DNA of 64,000 nt from Pampus argenteus (lineage: Eukaryota > Chordata > Actinopteri > Scombriformes > Stromateidae), in contig CM072876.1 of the NCBI GenBank assembly GCA_036937835.1, positions 10,543,501 to 10,607,500 on the forward strand, read 5' to 3'. Positions 14,495 to 27,200 of the stretch are shown in pieces; position 1 is the first letter of the stretch; each line of letters starts with the position of its first letter. The translations under genes were made by a program, and so were the position numbers. Below the pieces are notes generated by a model, which was not told the origin of the DNA, ran no database searches, and was given only the letters and a program-made list of their open reading frames with translations.

Positions 14495-16310
14495 GTATGT
14501 CTACTTGTGTATGTGTGTGTGTGTGTCTGTCTTTCTGTCTTGCTTGTGCTGTTTATTTACAGTGTGTGGCTTTGGGTGCTGTTCCTGTGGTCGTTGAGGT
14601 AAGTAGTGGTGATGTTTGTGTGTGTTTGTGTCTGGGATTTTGTAGTGTTTCTTCAGCGGTGGCAGGAGGTAAGCTTGTTTGTGTGGGGTCAGTTTTCTGT
14701 GCGTGTGTGCGCACATGTGTGTGTGTGTGTGTGCGTGCACAAATTCTTGTCTGCAGATGTCTTCATGGCTCTGCAAGATCTGTGTGATCCTAAACTAATC
14801 CCTTTGTCAACACACAGAGGACACCTACGTGCAGCTTTTCACATGGGAGCCACACACACACTCACACACACGCCCACATATCCAACACACTGTTTCTCTT
14901 TCTGGTCCTTGCTATTCCTTAACCTGTTAAATGATTGCATGTAAATGTCAGCTCACATACACACCCCTGTTCTGTAAATGTGTGTGGAGGTTTTGAGCTG
15001 AACAGTCACCCTTGTGTGTAAGCAGCTGCAGAAATATCAGTTTAAATCTTGCATAAATTTAAATATATAAGTTTTTATAAATACTGTATGTTTCTCACTG
15101 ACCCTCCCAATGACTTTGCACAGAGGTATTCATCTTTAGGTTGTAGAAGCTAATGAACACAGAAGTAGGGCTCTTTTGTCTCTTTATATAATAGGCCATT
15201 CAAAACACTGTCTTTATAAAGTGTAAATATTTAAAGGAGACTCGTCTGTGGTCTGCTGGATGTCAAATACTCAGTGGACACAATGACAAGTTTTAGTGAG
15301 TAATCTGAGCTAATGATTAACCTGTAATAAATTGGGCAACATGTATTTCCACTTAAATTAACATGTGCCCCAACCTGCTCTGTCTATTTCCAAAGCTGCA
15401 TTTGTTTATTTTCTTTGCCATTTCTGTCGTGTCTCCCTCAATCTGGGAGGGCTGCAGGGGCGTGTACACCCTCCCTAAATATTTAGCAGGCCGTGACCCA
15501 GGCTCCCACAAAGCAACCTGCACGCTTCATAATATGCTACGGCCCAGGAGAAGCAGAAACTCTATACTACTTAAAACACATAGATATGTCACATACCTCT
15601 CTGTCAAATAACCTATTTAATAAGCTATTTAATGAAGCGATTCTGTCTGTTTATAGGGTAACTCGATACCCTCTTCAGAGCAGAGTGTGTGAGATGATGT
15701 GGCATGTAGACTGGTAGAGAGTTAATTTGGTTGTTGCAATAGTTGCTTATGCGGACATGTAATGTAAGTTAATTACTTTTGTGGAGAAATGATGACATAA
15801 GAAGAAAGGTGCAATATATGTTATGCATATAACATATAATATCACCACTACAGCCTGACTGATACTAAGGCTGATACCAATATTAACATCTTGCTTTTGT
15901 GTACACGAGAGACACTTTCTGAATGCAGGTTTTTAGACCAAAGTGACATATTATCCTTTTGGGCTTGTATATCCCATCATGACCAAAATTTAACCTGACA
16001 CATGATAAGAACATATCCAAACACACACCTGTGGGTTAGAGGTTAAGACAATCATGAACCACAGCACTGGACCTTTGTTGCATCATTCTCTCACACATTT
16101 CCTGTTATGTCTCTTTACTGAGATCCTTTTGATTATTACACATATAGACACACAGACACGAGGGATCCTAATTGATCTAATTGACCTGAATAAAGCTTGG
16201 ACCTGACCTGACTTGTACAACAGAAAAATTAGATTTAGATATAAAATCTTCAAGGCTGCAGATTGAAGAAATGCAGGGGAGTGAATGGAAAGGAGATACA
16301 CAATGGAGGG

Positions 16311-16352
16311 GGAGAGAGAGAGAGAGAGGGAGAGAGAGAGAGAGAGAGAGAA
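16311..16352. repeat. (GA)n microsatellite
   Basis: Nearly pure GA repeat of about 42 bp with one GGG interruption, inside the akap12 intron. Confidence 0.9.
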
Positions 16353-18039
16353 GATAGGGGAGTGAAAGATATGGAGGGTGGTTCACATCCCAGCACTGTT
16401 TTACCTCTTGTACAGGCTGATAAAGACAGAAGTGCATTATGGGAGTCAGGATGAGAAGAGAAATCTTTCTGATAACAATGAAAAATAACAGGACAGGCTG
16501 CGCATCAAAGGACTGATGCATGACCAAAAACACACACATGCAAGCACAATTGTACGCAAACACACAACCATAATATATCTTTATCAGGTATACCAGAATG
16601 TTTATAGTTTGAGGACCAACACGGTGAAACACCACACCCAAAATGCATCCGTCACACAACAGATTTAAAAACATGACTACTGGCAACCTGCAACACCACA
16701 ACTCAATTTCTGTGTTAAAAAGCTGTTGACGTGACACACTTTTTCCTAATCTATGAAAGTCAATCAGTTGTATACTCTGCAGGAAAAAAAACCCCATCCT
16801 ACTTCATTGTCTCTCATGGAATGTTTAATTAAAATTTGCAAAGTACTTATTTGAAATGTTATCAAAGTATGTGGATGGTGTGATGTTACATTTTCCTGTC
16901 AGCAGTCGACCCCCTTTGTGAACACAAACACTGATCTCGCTGGTTAACACGAGGTCATCGTGTCCGGGAAAAGGGAGGTGGAAACAGACGTATTTTGTGT
17001 TATGAGACAGAAAATGCTGGACAGGTAACCATGTAAATAAGAAGTCAGAAGTGGATTTTTGTGTTGTGGGTCTTTTAGAGAGAAAATGTGTAGTTGTGAC
17101 CTCCTGTTTCCTTCTGTGCACAAATACTGATTTAAACTTTGGAAGCCTTCAGTTATGTATAAAACATAGAACATTATTTTTAAAGCCTGCTTGTGGTGAA
17201 GTGAAAAAGCACAGGACAAGAGGTCTGGGGCTTAGGAATGCAGAGTTTTACATCAGGTTATTAGGAACTGAATAAATAATGCACGGGACCAGAGTTTTGA
17301 GAGAGAGAGAGCTCAAAATGGGAGGCAAGGAAGGAGCTTGAGACAGTGTAGTAGAAATAGATAAGGATAAAGAAAGAAAAACAATGTCTGAAGCCAACTA
17401 CTGCATCTGTCAGGAACAAAGAGCACCATATAGAGCATAACATATTTCCTGTCTTCCTCACTGGTGTTAAACAATGAAAATGTTTTATTAAAGTAACCCG
17501 TGTTTGTGTAGAGTCAGCGGTTGTTGCAGCTTTCCGTGTGTTTGGGTTGCTAGTTTGGGGTGTGGGCGCATTGGGTGCAGTGGGAGTCCAAAGAATGACA
17601 TCATAGCTGATGTAATTCACTGGCTAGAGTCTTGCCTGTTCCTCCCAAATGGCATGCAGGCTGCAAAAGAGGACTGATGAGTGAGTTTTGTGAGTGTGTG
17701 CAGTAGTTTGAGTTTATTTGTAAGAAATCTGGGCTTCATATATAGGTCAAACACTGCATGTGTAACATTAAATGGTTGTTTGTTTTATACAAGAGATGGA
17801 GCAGATAGGTGTGGTTCGCCACATTAATTGCAACCACATTGCTAGTCCGAGTAAAGAGAAGAGCATTGGCTTCACACATTGTGTTCTACTAATGCTGAGA
17901 ATATTCGATGGATGTAAATGGATGTGTTTGGAGTTTTTCTCTACTGGATATCATCAGAAACAGAATCCATACAGATTTTGATGGGTAGTTGTCCCAATTA
18001 TCTGACAGTTCAAAGACTGAGATGTAATCAATTAATCAA

Positions 18040-18086
18040 AAGATAATATGTAGATTAAGTGATAATGGAAATTTGTTGCAGCCCTA
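18040..18086. repeat. Fragment of a dispersed teleost repeat ending in GCAGCCCT
   Basis: The segment reads CAATTAATCAAAAGATAAT followed by TTGTTGCAGCCCT, matching from memory the end of a very common percomorph repeat. A second diverged copy ending AGCAGCCCTAG is at about 21830-21925, and an internal part of the same family lies at 43600-43770. Confidence 0.5.
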
Positions 18087-19194
18087 CTGACCTATGTGAC
18101 AGCACAAGTGTGTGTGTGCGCGCGTCCATGGATCCATTCCAGGATGGACTTGAGGGGTGGAGGTGTTTGTGTTGCCAAAACGTTCATCATGTCTGTGGAA
18201 GCGACCTCTCCCTTCACTTAATCTGTGTCTAATCTCCGCCAGTACAGCGTCATGCTGTACTGTCACCATAACGCAGACCAGCCACTCGCTCCTTCCTGTT
18301 GCATTTGGGGTTTTTTGGTTGTTTTTTTTTACATTCCTACTGACAATACTTCTTGCAGTTGATGTTTCTACTAAAGATGTTCTTGTGCATCTTTTTCTAC
18401 TGTACCCACGCTGCTCGAAAGAACTCTGCTGTCCTTGGTTTGTGCTGCTTGTGTGCAGGCGCTGATTCATTAGCATGCTGCCAGATGTCAGAATGATTTT
18501 TCTTTCTTTTTGTGGAGGGACGTGATCCCAGAGGAAAGTGTGGAGTTTTAGATTGGAGTGCTCAAAAGCCCATCAGTCCCATAAGATTCATCATTGTCCA
18601 GTCAGTAGTTCAATTATGTTCACATGCTTCATGTTTTATTTAGTTATTTGTTATGAAGCGGGTGCTTTAAGGATACACTTCGGGGGAAAAGAGTATAGGA
18701 GATGTTGTTCCCTCCTCTTTTTTAAACACAATGTGCAGCTCTCAGTGTTGCTGGTTACTGAAAGCAAACAAAAAGCTCAACAACAATGTTTCAACTGTTA
18801 AAATTAAACTTCAGTAAGTAAGTAGACTGACTACATCATTAACAAAAGCATTATCAGGTGATGCCAATCTTTTAAAAGACTCAACCTGCTCAGCTAGAAC
18901 CACCAAAATACTGACAGCCATTTGTTCACTGTTCAATCGGATGGGCTTTTAAAAGACATCAAATAACACTGGCTTTGCCCTCACACATACCAAACATTGC
19001 CCCATCCCCACTGCCACAGCCCATCCACTATCCATTATACTTATGTCCTGATTTTACTGTACTGTATCTTGTGTTTTGTTCTTCTTACGCAATTTGTTTA
19101 AACTTTATTTATTGAATTATAACAACAATATGTTTTAATTTATTCTGAGTAATATCCCCAAACATAATTGTAACAAGACAAGAGGAGCTGTGTA

Positions 19195-19265
19195 AGGCTG
19201 TACCCAGGCACAGTAGTATGTTAACATTCCCACGGTGCCAATGCTAACATGCTGATTTTAAGATA
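19195..19265. repeat. Fragment of GTTAGCATGCTAA-type dispersed repeat
   Basis: Contains GTAAGGCTGTACCCAGGCAC and CCAATGCTAACATGCTGATT, resembling the same teleost repeat family as 8940-9165. Confidence 0.45.
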
Positions 19266-21829
19266 TAAAAGTGTAATATTAAGATGATTCTAATAACTTA
19301 GCCATAGATATGACTTAATATGTGGCTCTATGTACCAGACACAAAATGAGAAGTTATTTTTTTCTGTAGTCTGACAGTTTTTCAGTTGTCATGGTCCTAA
19401 TTGTTCATCATGTAAAATATACTGTATCTAAACTGCACTGTATGCAAAACATACACTGTGTGTATGTCTGTCACAATTCAATTCACTTGATATATCGGCT
19501 CAGCAGTTTTCTAAGGATTGTCCTGGGTGCACTAAAAATTACAGTAATAAGGTCAAACTCATGGTAGGCTCCCACCAGAGCTCTCAGACCTCCCAGGACC
19601 CACTCGTCTCTATAGGCTTTCCTCTCTCATCTTTCCCGGCATCAGGGAACCTAATCTACCTCCTCAAACCCCTAACCTCCCCCAGGCACATGGAGGAGAA
19701 TAGAGCAGGAATGTGACTGAACCCTCCTTCTCTTCCTTCTTTAATAGTATTATGGCCCTTGTTACAATCCAGCAGGTATCTATATATACTATAATAAGTC
19801 ATTTCTACCTCACAATGATAAAATCTTTTTTAAATGAGTGCCAAGAATGTGTCAGTGAGATGAAGGTTTTTCACTTGTCTCCGATACAAGAACGAAGAGT
19901 AATCTACTCGGTGCTGAATACGTGATACTTCGGGGATCCGCAGACATTTTCTTTTTTTCCACAGAAGTCCCAACTGAAAACGAGTGGAATTATCTCACTT
20001 GTTTCAAGAGAAATTAGATGTGAACACTCAGTTGACATGAAATGACTTGTTAGGACTAACAGTTTCTCAGTGTGAATCAAGCAGAGGTTAAGCAGAGCCA
20101 TGGATAAGACTGAGGTAAGGAGGATGGATAAGCAGCAGGAAGAAGGATGAAACAATTGTAAAGAATGTTGTTGGGCATGTTTTAATGAATAGGTTGGAAG
20201 CGGGAACTCTCCCCTTTGGCTTATGGGTGAGATGAGCCTGTTTTGGGGATAAGCAACATTTTTATCAAAATCATTATCTCTTTACTATTTGGTACAACAC
20301 TGCAATCTAGACTCTGTTATACACACAATCATTTGAAACTCTTATTTCAGTGGATCGCCATCTGTAAACTATTTCCAAGGACCTTTTTTTCAAGCTCCAA
20401 GAGGCCTCCTTTAGATCTCCTGCTTTACAGTCCACTCTGTACTGGACGACAAATTGATGCATAACAACAACTGGGATGCCAAATTGCTGGTGCAAACATT
20501 TCAGGAATGCAGAGAAAAGTGAAGACAAGTATAACAGATGGCAAGGCTGGTTAAACATACTCCTCTGAAAAAAAAAAATAAAATGCTGTTCTACACCTAA
20601 ATTTAAAAGCAGCCTTTTTGTTTTGATGTGATGCAGCTGTCTAACGAGCTAGTGGAAGCGGGACAACAGCAACAGAAGTTGATTTCAAATTCAGTTGTTG
20701 CCATTCGTGCGCAAAATAATATTGATTTGAATGAACCAACAACTTTTCTCTGTATGCCGAAATCTGCAATGCGTGATCCTTCATTGTTCACAACATACTT
20801 GAATCAGAGACGTCACAACCAGAGCGATCGTCCCGTCACACTACATCACGCAATGTGCAGACAAAATCTCAGCAAGAAAAGGCGGAAATGTGTTTGGACA
20901 GACTGTGCGTAGTACAGAATGAAGTGTAATTCGAGGAAACAGGCGAAAGGAAGAGGAAACAGTGATATCAAGAAGTGACTGTGTTTCCTGTCCAACATTC
21001 TTATCCATCCCTCCGGCCCACATACAAACAGGAGGAGGGGTGGGATGGAGGCTCAAGAGGTGGAGTAGGAGATGGATTAAAGAAGACTGGAGTGTGGATT
21101 CAGGTGATGAAATAAGAGCAGGAAAGGAGGAGAAAAAGAATAAAAGTGGAGAATAGAGGAGAGGTATCTCTAATCTTAAGTAATTTCATAAACACACACA
21201 CACACACATCCTTCATTTCCCTTTCCTCCAATTATTTCCCCATCATCCTATTCAGTTCTTGAAAATTCTCAGAGTTTGAGGCGGTTTCTTCTTTGCTGGT
21301 CAATGATGTCATGCACGTCTTTACAGGCTACAAAAAGCTCCTCCGCCCAGCACCCCAACCCCCCACCCGCCCGTCCATTGAAGACCACTCCTCAAACATT
21401 CCTGAACGCAGGCACGTTTTCTGAGTTATCGAGATATGTGGAGCGTCAACTCCCCCCAAGCATTGGTCGTGTTATCCTGACTTAGCTGCAATTTAAATGA
21501 AAAATACACTCACATTTGTGTTGTGAAACCAAAGAAGGAAGAAAAATGACAAATAATAACACACATACACTATTCCCCCTTTTAGTTCCCCTTAAGTAGC
21601 TTTGAGGTTGGTAAAATTATCTTATTCCTGTCTGTTAGTATGTCAGCATGATTATAAGGTCACCAAATAGAAATATTATTTTTATAGACATTTACCTAAA
21701 ATTCAGCCTGACATATTTGATTTTTTTCTAACATTTTTAAATTCAGTGGTTCCACCTTTTCAAATGTGAAAACTTAATGGTTGTTTCCCATGATAGTAAA
21801 CTGAATATTTTTGAGTTTTGGACTTGGTC

Positions 21830-21925
21830 ATTGCTATTTATTCACTAGACAAAATAGTTAATTATGAAAATAATCTGTAAGTTAGTCAAAAATGAAAAGT
21901 ATTGCTAGAAGCAGCCCTAGTTGAA
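21830..21925. repeat. Degenerate dispersed repeat with GCAGCCCT end
   Basis: ATTCACTAGACAAAATAGTT, AATAATCTGTAAGTTAGTC and AGAAGCAGCCCTAG follow the order of a common percomorph repeat. Heavily diverged. Confidence 0.45.
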
Positions 21926-23859
21926 TGAAACGGTGCTTGGCTGCAGATAATTAGTTTGTAATGACTGGGTCACCGACAGGTCTCTCAGGTTTAAGGGGTT
22001 AATCAAATTAGCACGTTGACTAACAAAAAGTAACAGAGAAGAAAAACAAAACTTTAATATCACACCAGTGTAATTTTATGTTTTTATGTAATGTGGCTCT
22101 TTTTTATGTTTTTGTTTTGTTTTTTATAGCTTTTGAATGACAATCGAGATAGCCAAGGCAACATAGACACACTTTGATGCTTTTGTTGTTTTTGTGTGAT
22201 TTGTTGGTAATAAGATATTAACTCATCCTGTAACTCTTGTGATGAACCATTTGGATTATTTACAGCAGTGTCCCATAACTGAGTGTAGCCTGAAGCTGTG
22301 TGGTGCCTATATTAAAATCTCTCAGTATGTATGGAAGTCCAGGAATGTGACTGATGTGCATGAGTCATATGAAGGAAGTTGAGAGGGGAAAAGGAAGACG
22401 TGGGCCGATCCATCTTACGCTCATCGCACTCTGAATTCCTTTCTGTCTGATTCACTGTCCACTCAGCATAATATACTATCATAGTGGTCATATTTGTAGT
22501 GAAATATCTACCGGATGAGTCACCGCAATAACAGAAAGTCTCACTGGTCTGTCAGACAACAATTCTTAGAAAATGACTGTGATTAAATGAATGACTCATT
22601 TATGTATATGCCCATAGGATATAATTCTTAACTTGAAGCTACTTATTAATGCACAGATAGAATTAGATTATATACTTTGTCTCAAACTCTTTTAAAAGAC
22701 AAGGCATGCGTTTGTGTGCATTCGCCAGTTTTATAAAGATTTTATTTCATGTCTGGAACTTTCTTCCAAAAATAATATATCCCATTAGATTTCTGAAGTG
22801 TTATTGAATAAAGTGAAAATTAGATGAGTGGTTTTGCCCATGTTTTGTCCAATACTGAGCTGATTTGATTTTAAGATGCTTTGTTAGAAATAGAGGGAAA
22901 TATCAAGTTCCAGGGCAAAATATTAAGTAAGAAAATCTATAAGCACAAAACTATTATATAAGCTGGTAGCTTTACTGTTGTATGCGAAATGACTTCAGTG
23001 ATCTTGCAACAGGAGTTGACTCTATCATTAAGGTTAGACATGTAATCAACATATTTCCTACCGTGTGAATACTGTGCCCACATTTCAAAGCATGCACATA
23101 CATACTTTGGCTGAGGGGGGCCTTTTCAGACGGCACTTGATTACCGCTGTTATCATCCATTTAGGAGCATACCAGATGGAATTCACACATTCCTATGGGA
23201 CAATGCCGAAGTGTGACAGATCTGATTATGCTGGTATTTACCTGAGGATTTATCTGCATTCCTTCTAGTCCCCCTCTCCGCAGACAAAGGCTGAATTAAA
23301 TGCGTCTGTATTGGAGTAATTGAGAAGGGCTTATTAACATTCACAGGGGGGTCGTCGACAACTCGATAGCACCCCCGTTCATGGTTTGGTTTAGGCCCTT
23401 GGTATCAACAGGGACATGTTTTCAAAGTTTTGGGACTGTAGTCTAGATGTTGTTGTTGTTCTCATCTTTACTTCTAATAATTAGGGTTGTGAAACCAAAA
23501 ATTATGTCACAATAAAACCACGCAAAGAGTTTCCTTCTTGTTTGCATCTGTCAACATTCCTTGACATGACTAGTGACATAAGCTGGTGAGATACAGCCTC
23601 CTGAAAGAGGGAGTAGAGGGGAGAGAAGGTAGGGGGGGTTAAGATTGTTTTCCTGTTACTTCTTTTAATAGTTTGTGAGAAACTCTTTTGGAGAAGCTCC
23701 CTCCGGGAAACAATGTGTGTAAGTTTGTGTGTATGTGACAGATTGGCATGGGGGGGGTTTACATGGAATTTGCACATGTACAATAGCCGCAGTTTTTATG
23801 GAAGGGTGCTTCCTTAAAAGATCACATGATGGGCTCCAGTCATCCTGGGTAGAAATTGA

Positions 23860-24270
23860 AAATCGGAGGGAGGATGAGTAGATAGGGAATGGGGAGGAGG
23901 AGAGGGTAGAGAGGGGAAGGGGGTGTGGGGGAGCTCATTCAGAACAGCTGAAGAAAGGAGAGGGAGGTGGGAGAAAGAGGGAGGCAGGGGTGGTCCTAAC
24001 ATGACGTGTGTCAGTCTGTTGAAATGTGTGTGGAGCTCTCTTTCCTCCACATACTGACCGAGAAGCGCTGGAAGAGAGAGAAAGAGACATCTTCTGCCCT
24101 CAGATTTTAGCAGTGAAGACGGAGCCAACTCATAGAAGCACATCTTATAGATTTTACTGAGTGCGCAGCAAAAACCGATACAAAGTATAATAGGTGACAA
24201 GTATTTTTTTTTCATGATCTAAAATTTTGGTGTTATATTTTTATAAGAAAGGATTTTTGGACTTTTACAA
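23860..24270 (+). promoter_or_regulatory. akap12: Probable promoter and 5' UTR of the akap12 beta transcript
   Basis: The 400 bases before the beta start codon begin with a purine tract full of GGG and GGGG runs (about 23864-23992), then TGACGTGTGTCA at about 24002-24013 and a GAGA-rich segment before the ATG at 24271. In mammals the beta (SSeCKS) form has its own promoter ahead of a tiny first exon. The same arrangement here is inferred from exon position; the start site cannot be fixed from sequence. Confidence 0.45.
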
Positions 24271-24295
24271 ATGCTTGGAACAATTACTCTAACAG
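24271..24295 (+). CDS. akap12: akap12 beta first coding exon
   Basis: ATG at 24271 opens a 25-base coding segment reading MLGTITLT plus one base, ending at a clear donor, G|GTAAGC. The human AKAP12 beta form begins MLGTITITVGQ. Joining this exon to 28355 gives MLGTITLTVGQPDG in frame, so both the start and the splice are well supported. This first exon replaces the myristoylated alpha N-terminus, so the protein differs in membrane attachment. The exon is too short to be seen as an open reading frame. Confidence 0.88.
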
Positions 24296-27200
24296 GTAAG
24301 CACAATGATTTAATTTAAGTTTCTCAGCCAAATTATGCTTAATAAACAAACATTTTGGCTGCTTTACGGATGTGGTTGTTTTTTTTTAAATGTTTGACTA
24401 TTCTTGTTGAATTTCTGTAATTTCTTGAGAAGAATATGTTGGAAACCAAAGCACTGGTTTCTCCTTACATGAGTGAGTATAGCTGAAGGCATTGTTGTCC
24501 TGAGGGTGTGGCTAGTTTGCATTGTGAGTTGTAGTTGTAGTCTTGGCAGGGTTGAGGGATTTCAGCTGAAGATAACTTTGCTTTTGGCATCAACATGAAA
24601 ACAACTTTAATAGGTCGTTCTCGTTTCATGAATTTTTAGCCTTTTATTTACTCCAGTTATCAGCAAGTGTTCATTCATGATTCTTGTGTATTACCAGCAG
24701 ATTTTGTAAAGTAATTGTGGTATTTCCTACAAAGCATCCTCTTCCATCCCCTATTCCATTAACTCCAATATAAACCTGTTTATCTATCAAATGCTGTACT
24801 TGTGCAGAACAATTACTGACCTTGGCCAAAGCCAGTAAGTGCCCTAAACTCTTAAAGTATACGTCCCATACTACCACCAAACTACTCGGTGGGAAAAGAA
24901 TTTCACACAGTGACAGCTGACAGATAGAAATATATGAAGATGTCTACTTTTAGCGCACATCTGAACCAGCTTCCAGGGTCCCATCATGTGAAATATTTCA
25001 TTAGATTAGAGTGGGATGCTAATTCCCAAAAGGGGTTATTCATTTTAGCAGCAAGAGAAAAGGGAGGGAGGGGAGAGGGGCGTATGGAATTAATTATATG
25101 ACGAGCACGATTCTTCCTTTAGGCATTTGTAACTGTAAGTGATGGCTCAAACGGAGCAGGTCTGGAATGTTTTGATTCCTCTGGTCTTGATTTATGTGCA
25201 CATGGATTTCCAAAAACATTGTGGTTTATTGTTACATCAGAGCTTGATATTAATGAGATAATGGAGAGGCAAATGGTGCAACTTAGGTGTTATTAGTGCT
25301 GCAACTGGTGATGCCACAGGTCCCTCTGGAGCCTCGGAGACATTCTGACCACACCTTTGATAAAGAGAGAGGGGGGGGGGGGGTCTTGGTCCCGTCCATG
25401 TTGAGGGAGGGGTGTGGGGGTCTCATTGGCCTCTTTGAGTTCTATTGTTTAAAGGGCTTCTGCTAAAGACTATAGTACCATGATTATAACTAGGATTTGC
25501 ATATATTTGGTAGCTGCCTCGAAAGAATAGATGCCTTTCAGGTTCCAAACTACCCCCTTGCCCCCTTTTCACATATACACAAACCCATAGTAGTTTGCCA
25601 CAACAGAAACTATCTGATATCACTGGAGACTTGAGGGTAGATTTATTGGTTTTTGGCTGCAGTGATGATATTTAATATGAGAGCATCGCCTTATCACATG
25701 CTCTCACACTTGCACATAAACAAAGCCTGTCTCCAGCAGAGACTGTGAACGAGTGTGTTTGAGTCTGTTTCAGAGATGTGTAGCACCCTCTAAAAGTAAA
25801 GCCTCGGGGCAGACCACCCTCCCCCGAAAACACCCCCAGACCCTCAATCTCTTAACTGTCCCCTCCTCAACCCCTGTAGCCTCACCCCTCACACTCACAT
25901 TCTTTCTGGTACAGTCGTTATTCAAAACACCTACCCTCCTCCTCCTCTACACATTTACTCCATTCACCCCCGCCACTCGCCCCCAAACTCTCCAACCAAC
26001 TCGGATGTTCACAGTTGTGTGCCTGTAAAGAAAAAAAAAAAAGTTGGGCTGGAAAACAAACATCAAAAAGACGCGAGAGATGCCAGTAGTCTGTTAAATC
26101 AACATGGTTCCTGTTTTATTATCCATGTAGATAGATACACATGGCCTCATCTGGCTAACTAACAGTCTGACCCCTCCCTCAAACACATGCACTGAAATTT
26201 CATTAACAGAAGAACAGCTTTGAGCTCAGAGATTTACTATTCAGACATAGCTGATGCTGAATTTGCACATATGACTAAAATTACTAATTTCATATTAGGT
26301 TAACGTTTGTTTGCTGACTTGTGTTGATGCATCTGGTGTTCTTCTGGTCTTGCTTGACAACGATGTGATTGGCTAACAAGTCTGAAAATAACACCTATGT
26401 GAGAGAGACTCTACTGCCATGTGACACTCATATATTTTTTATAAATTGCCTGAGCATGTTTATGTAAATTTGGTGAAGTTAGCAAACTGCAAATGTCAGA
26501 CTTCCTCCAAATCGCAGTGTCTCTTGATAATAGGGGAGTTGACCCCCTCTTCCTCCTCCTCCTCCTTTATTTTCAGAGGCCAGTGTGGGTTAGAAGGCTA
26601 TTGTGTTTGCATGAGTGTCTGCCTTGGGAAGGAGGTGGGTCCCCATCCATCCTGCTGTGGTGGAATTTGGGTCAAGGGGATTGGGACATATTTTAAGGAG
26701 GGGTAGTAGAAGCCTGTATTGTTTGATTTGAATCTTCCACAGGCACAGTCAAGACACAGTGTAACTGAAAAACACATAAACATTCCCATGGCATTTAACT
26801 TCAAATTAAGTTTAGATTATCCTAAAATAATTTCCCCAAACATACAGTACACAGCATAGTTCACATTCCTTTTGAGTCAAATACATACATACATACAAGA
26901 TCTGGGCGTGCCCTCACTAAAAACATTAGTGCATGAATGGACTTTATTGCGTTATACCAATTTAGCATTGAATGCTGCAATGTTTGGTTAATGGTGTTAC
27001 CAAATTCCCTGCATTTGGCAGGTAAACATTTACAGTTTTTCTATTTTAAAGCCAAGATAGCCGAGGAATGCAGCGCCACTGAGTGAAGCTTCTTGTCTAT
27101 AATTTAGGAAAAGGATGTGGACAGATTGTGGGCACGCAGTTTTACATTTTTGTGTGAGAAAAAAAGATCTTTTACATATATAGATTTATTTACACGCTGA

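Larger units (their letters stand above)
14495..24270. other. akap12: akap12 intron between alpha-type exon and beta first exon
   Basis: No coding exon was recognised on either strand. The stretch holds GT/CA and GA microsatellites (for example 14513-14527, 14717-14733 and 16311-16352), degenerate dispersed repeats (near 18040, 19195 and 21830), and several GC-richer islands that might be regulatory (15430-15560, 20640-20960, 23090-23370) but cannot be judged without cross-species comparison. The 206-codon minus-strand ORF at 16177-16797 runs through the GA repeat and was not accepted as a gene. Confidence 0.6.

Noticed and set aside
16177..16797. 206-codon minus-strand ORF
   Set aside because: It runs through a (CT)n microsatellite, has hydrophobic low-complexity composition and no recognisable domain or splice context.
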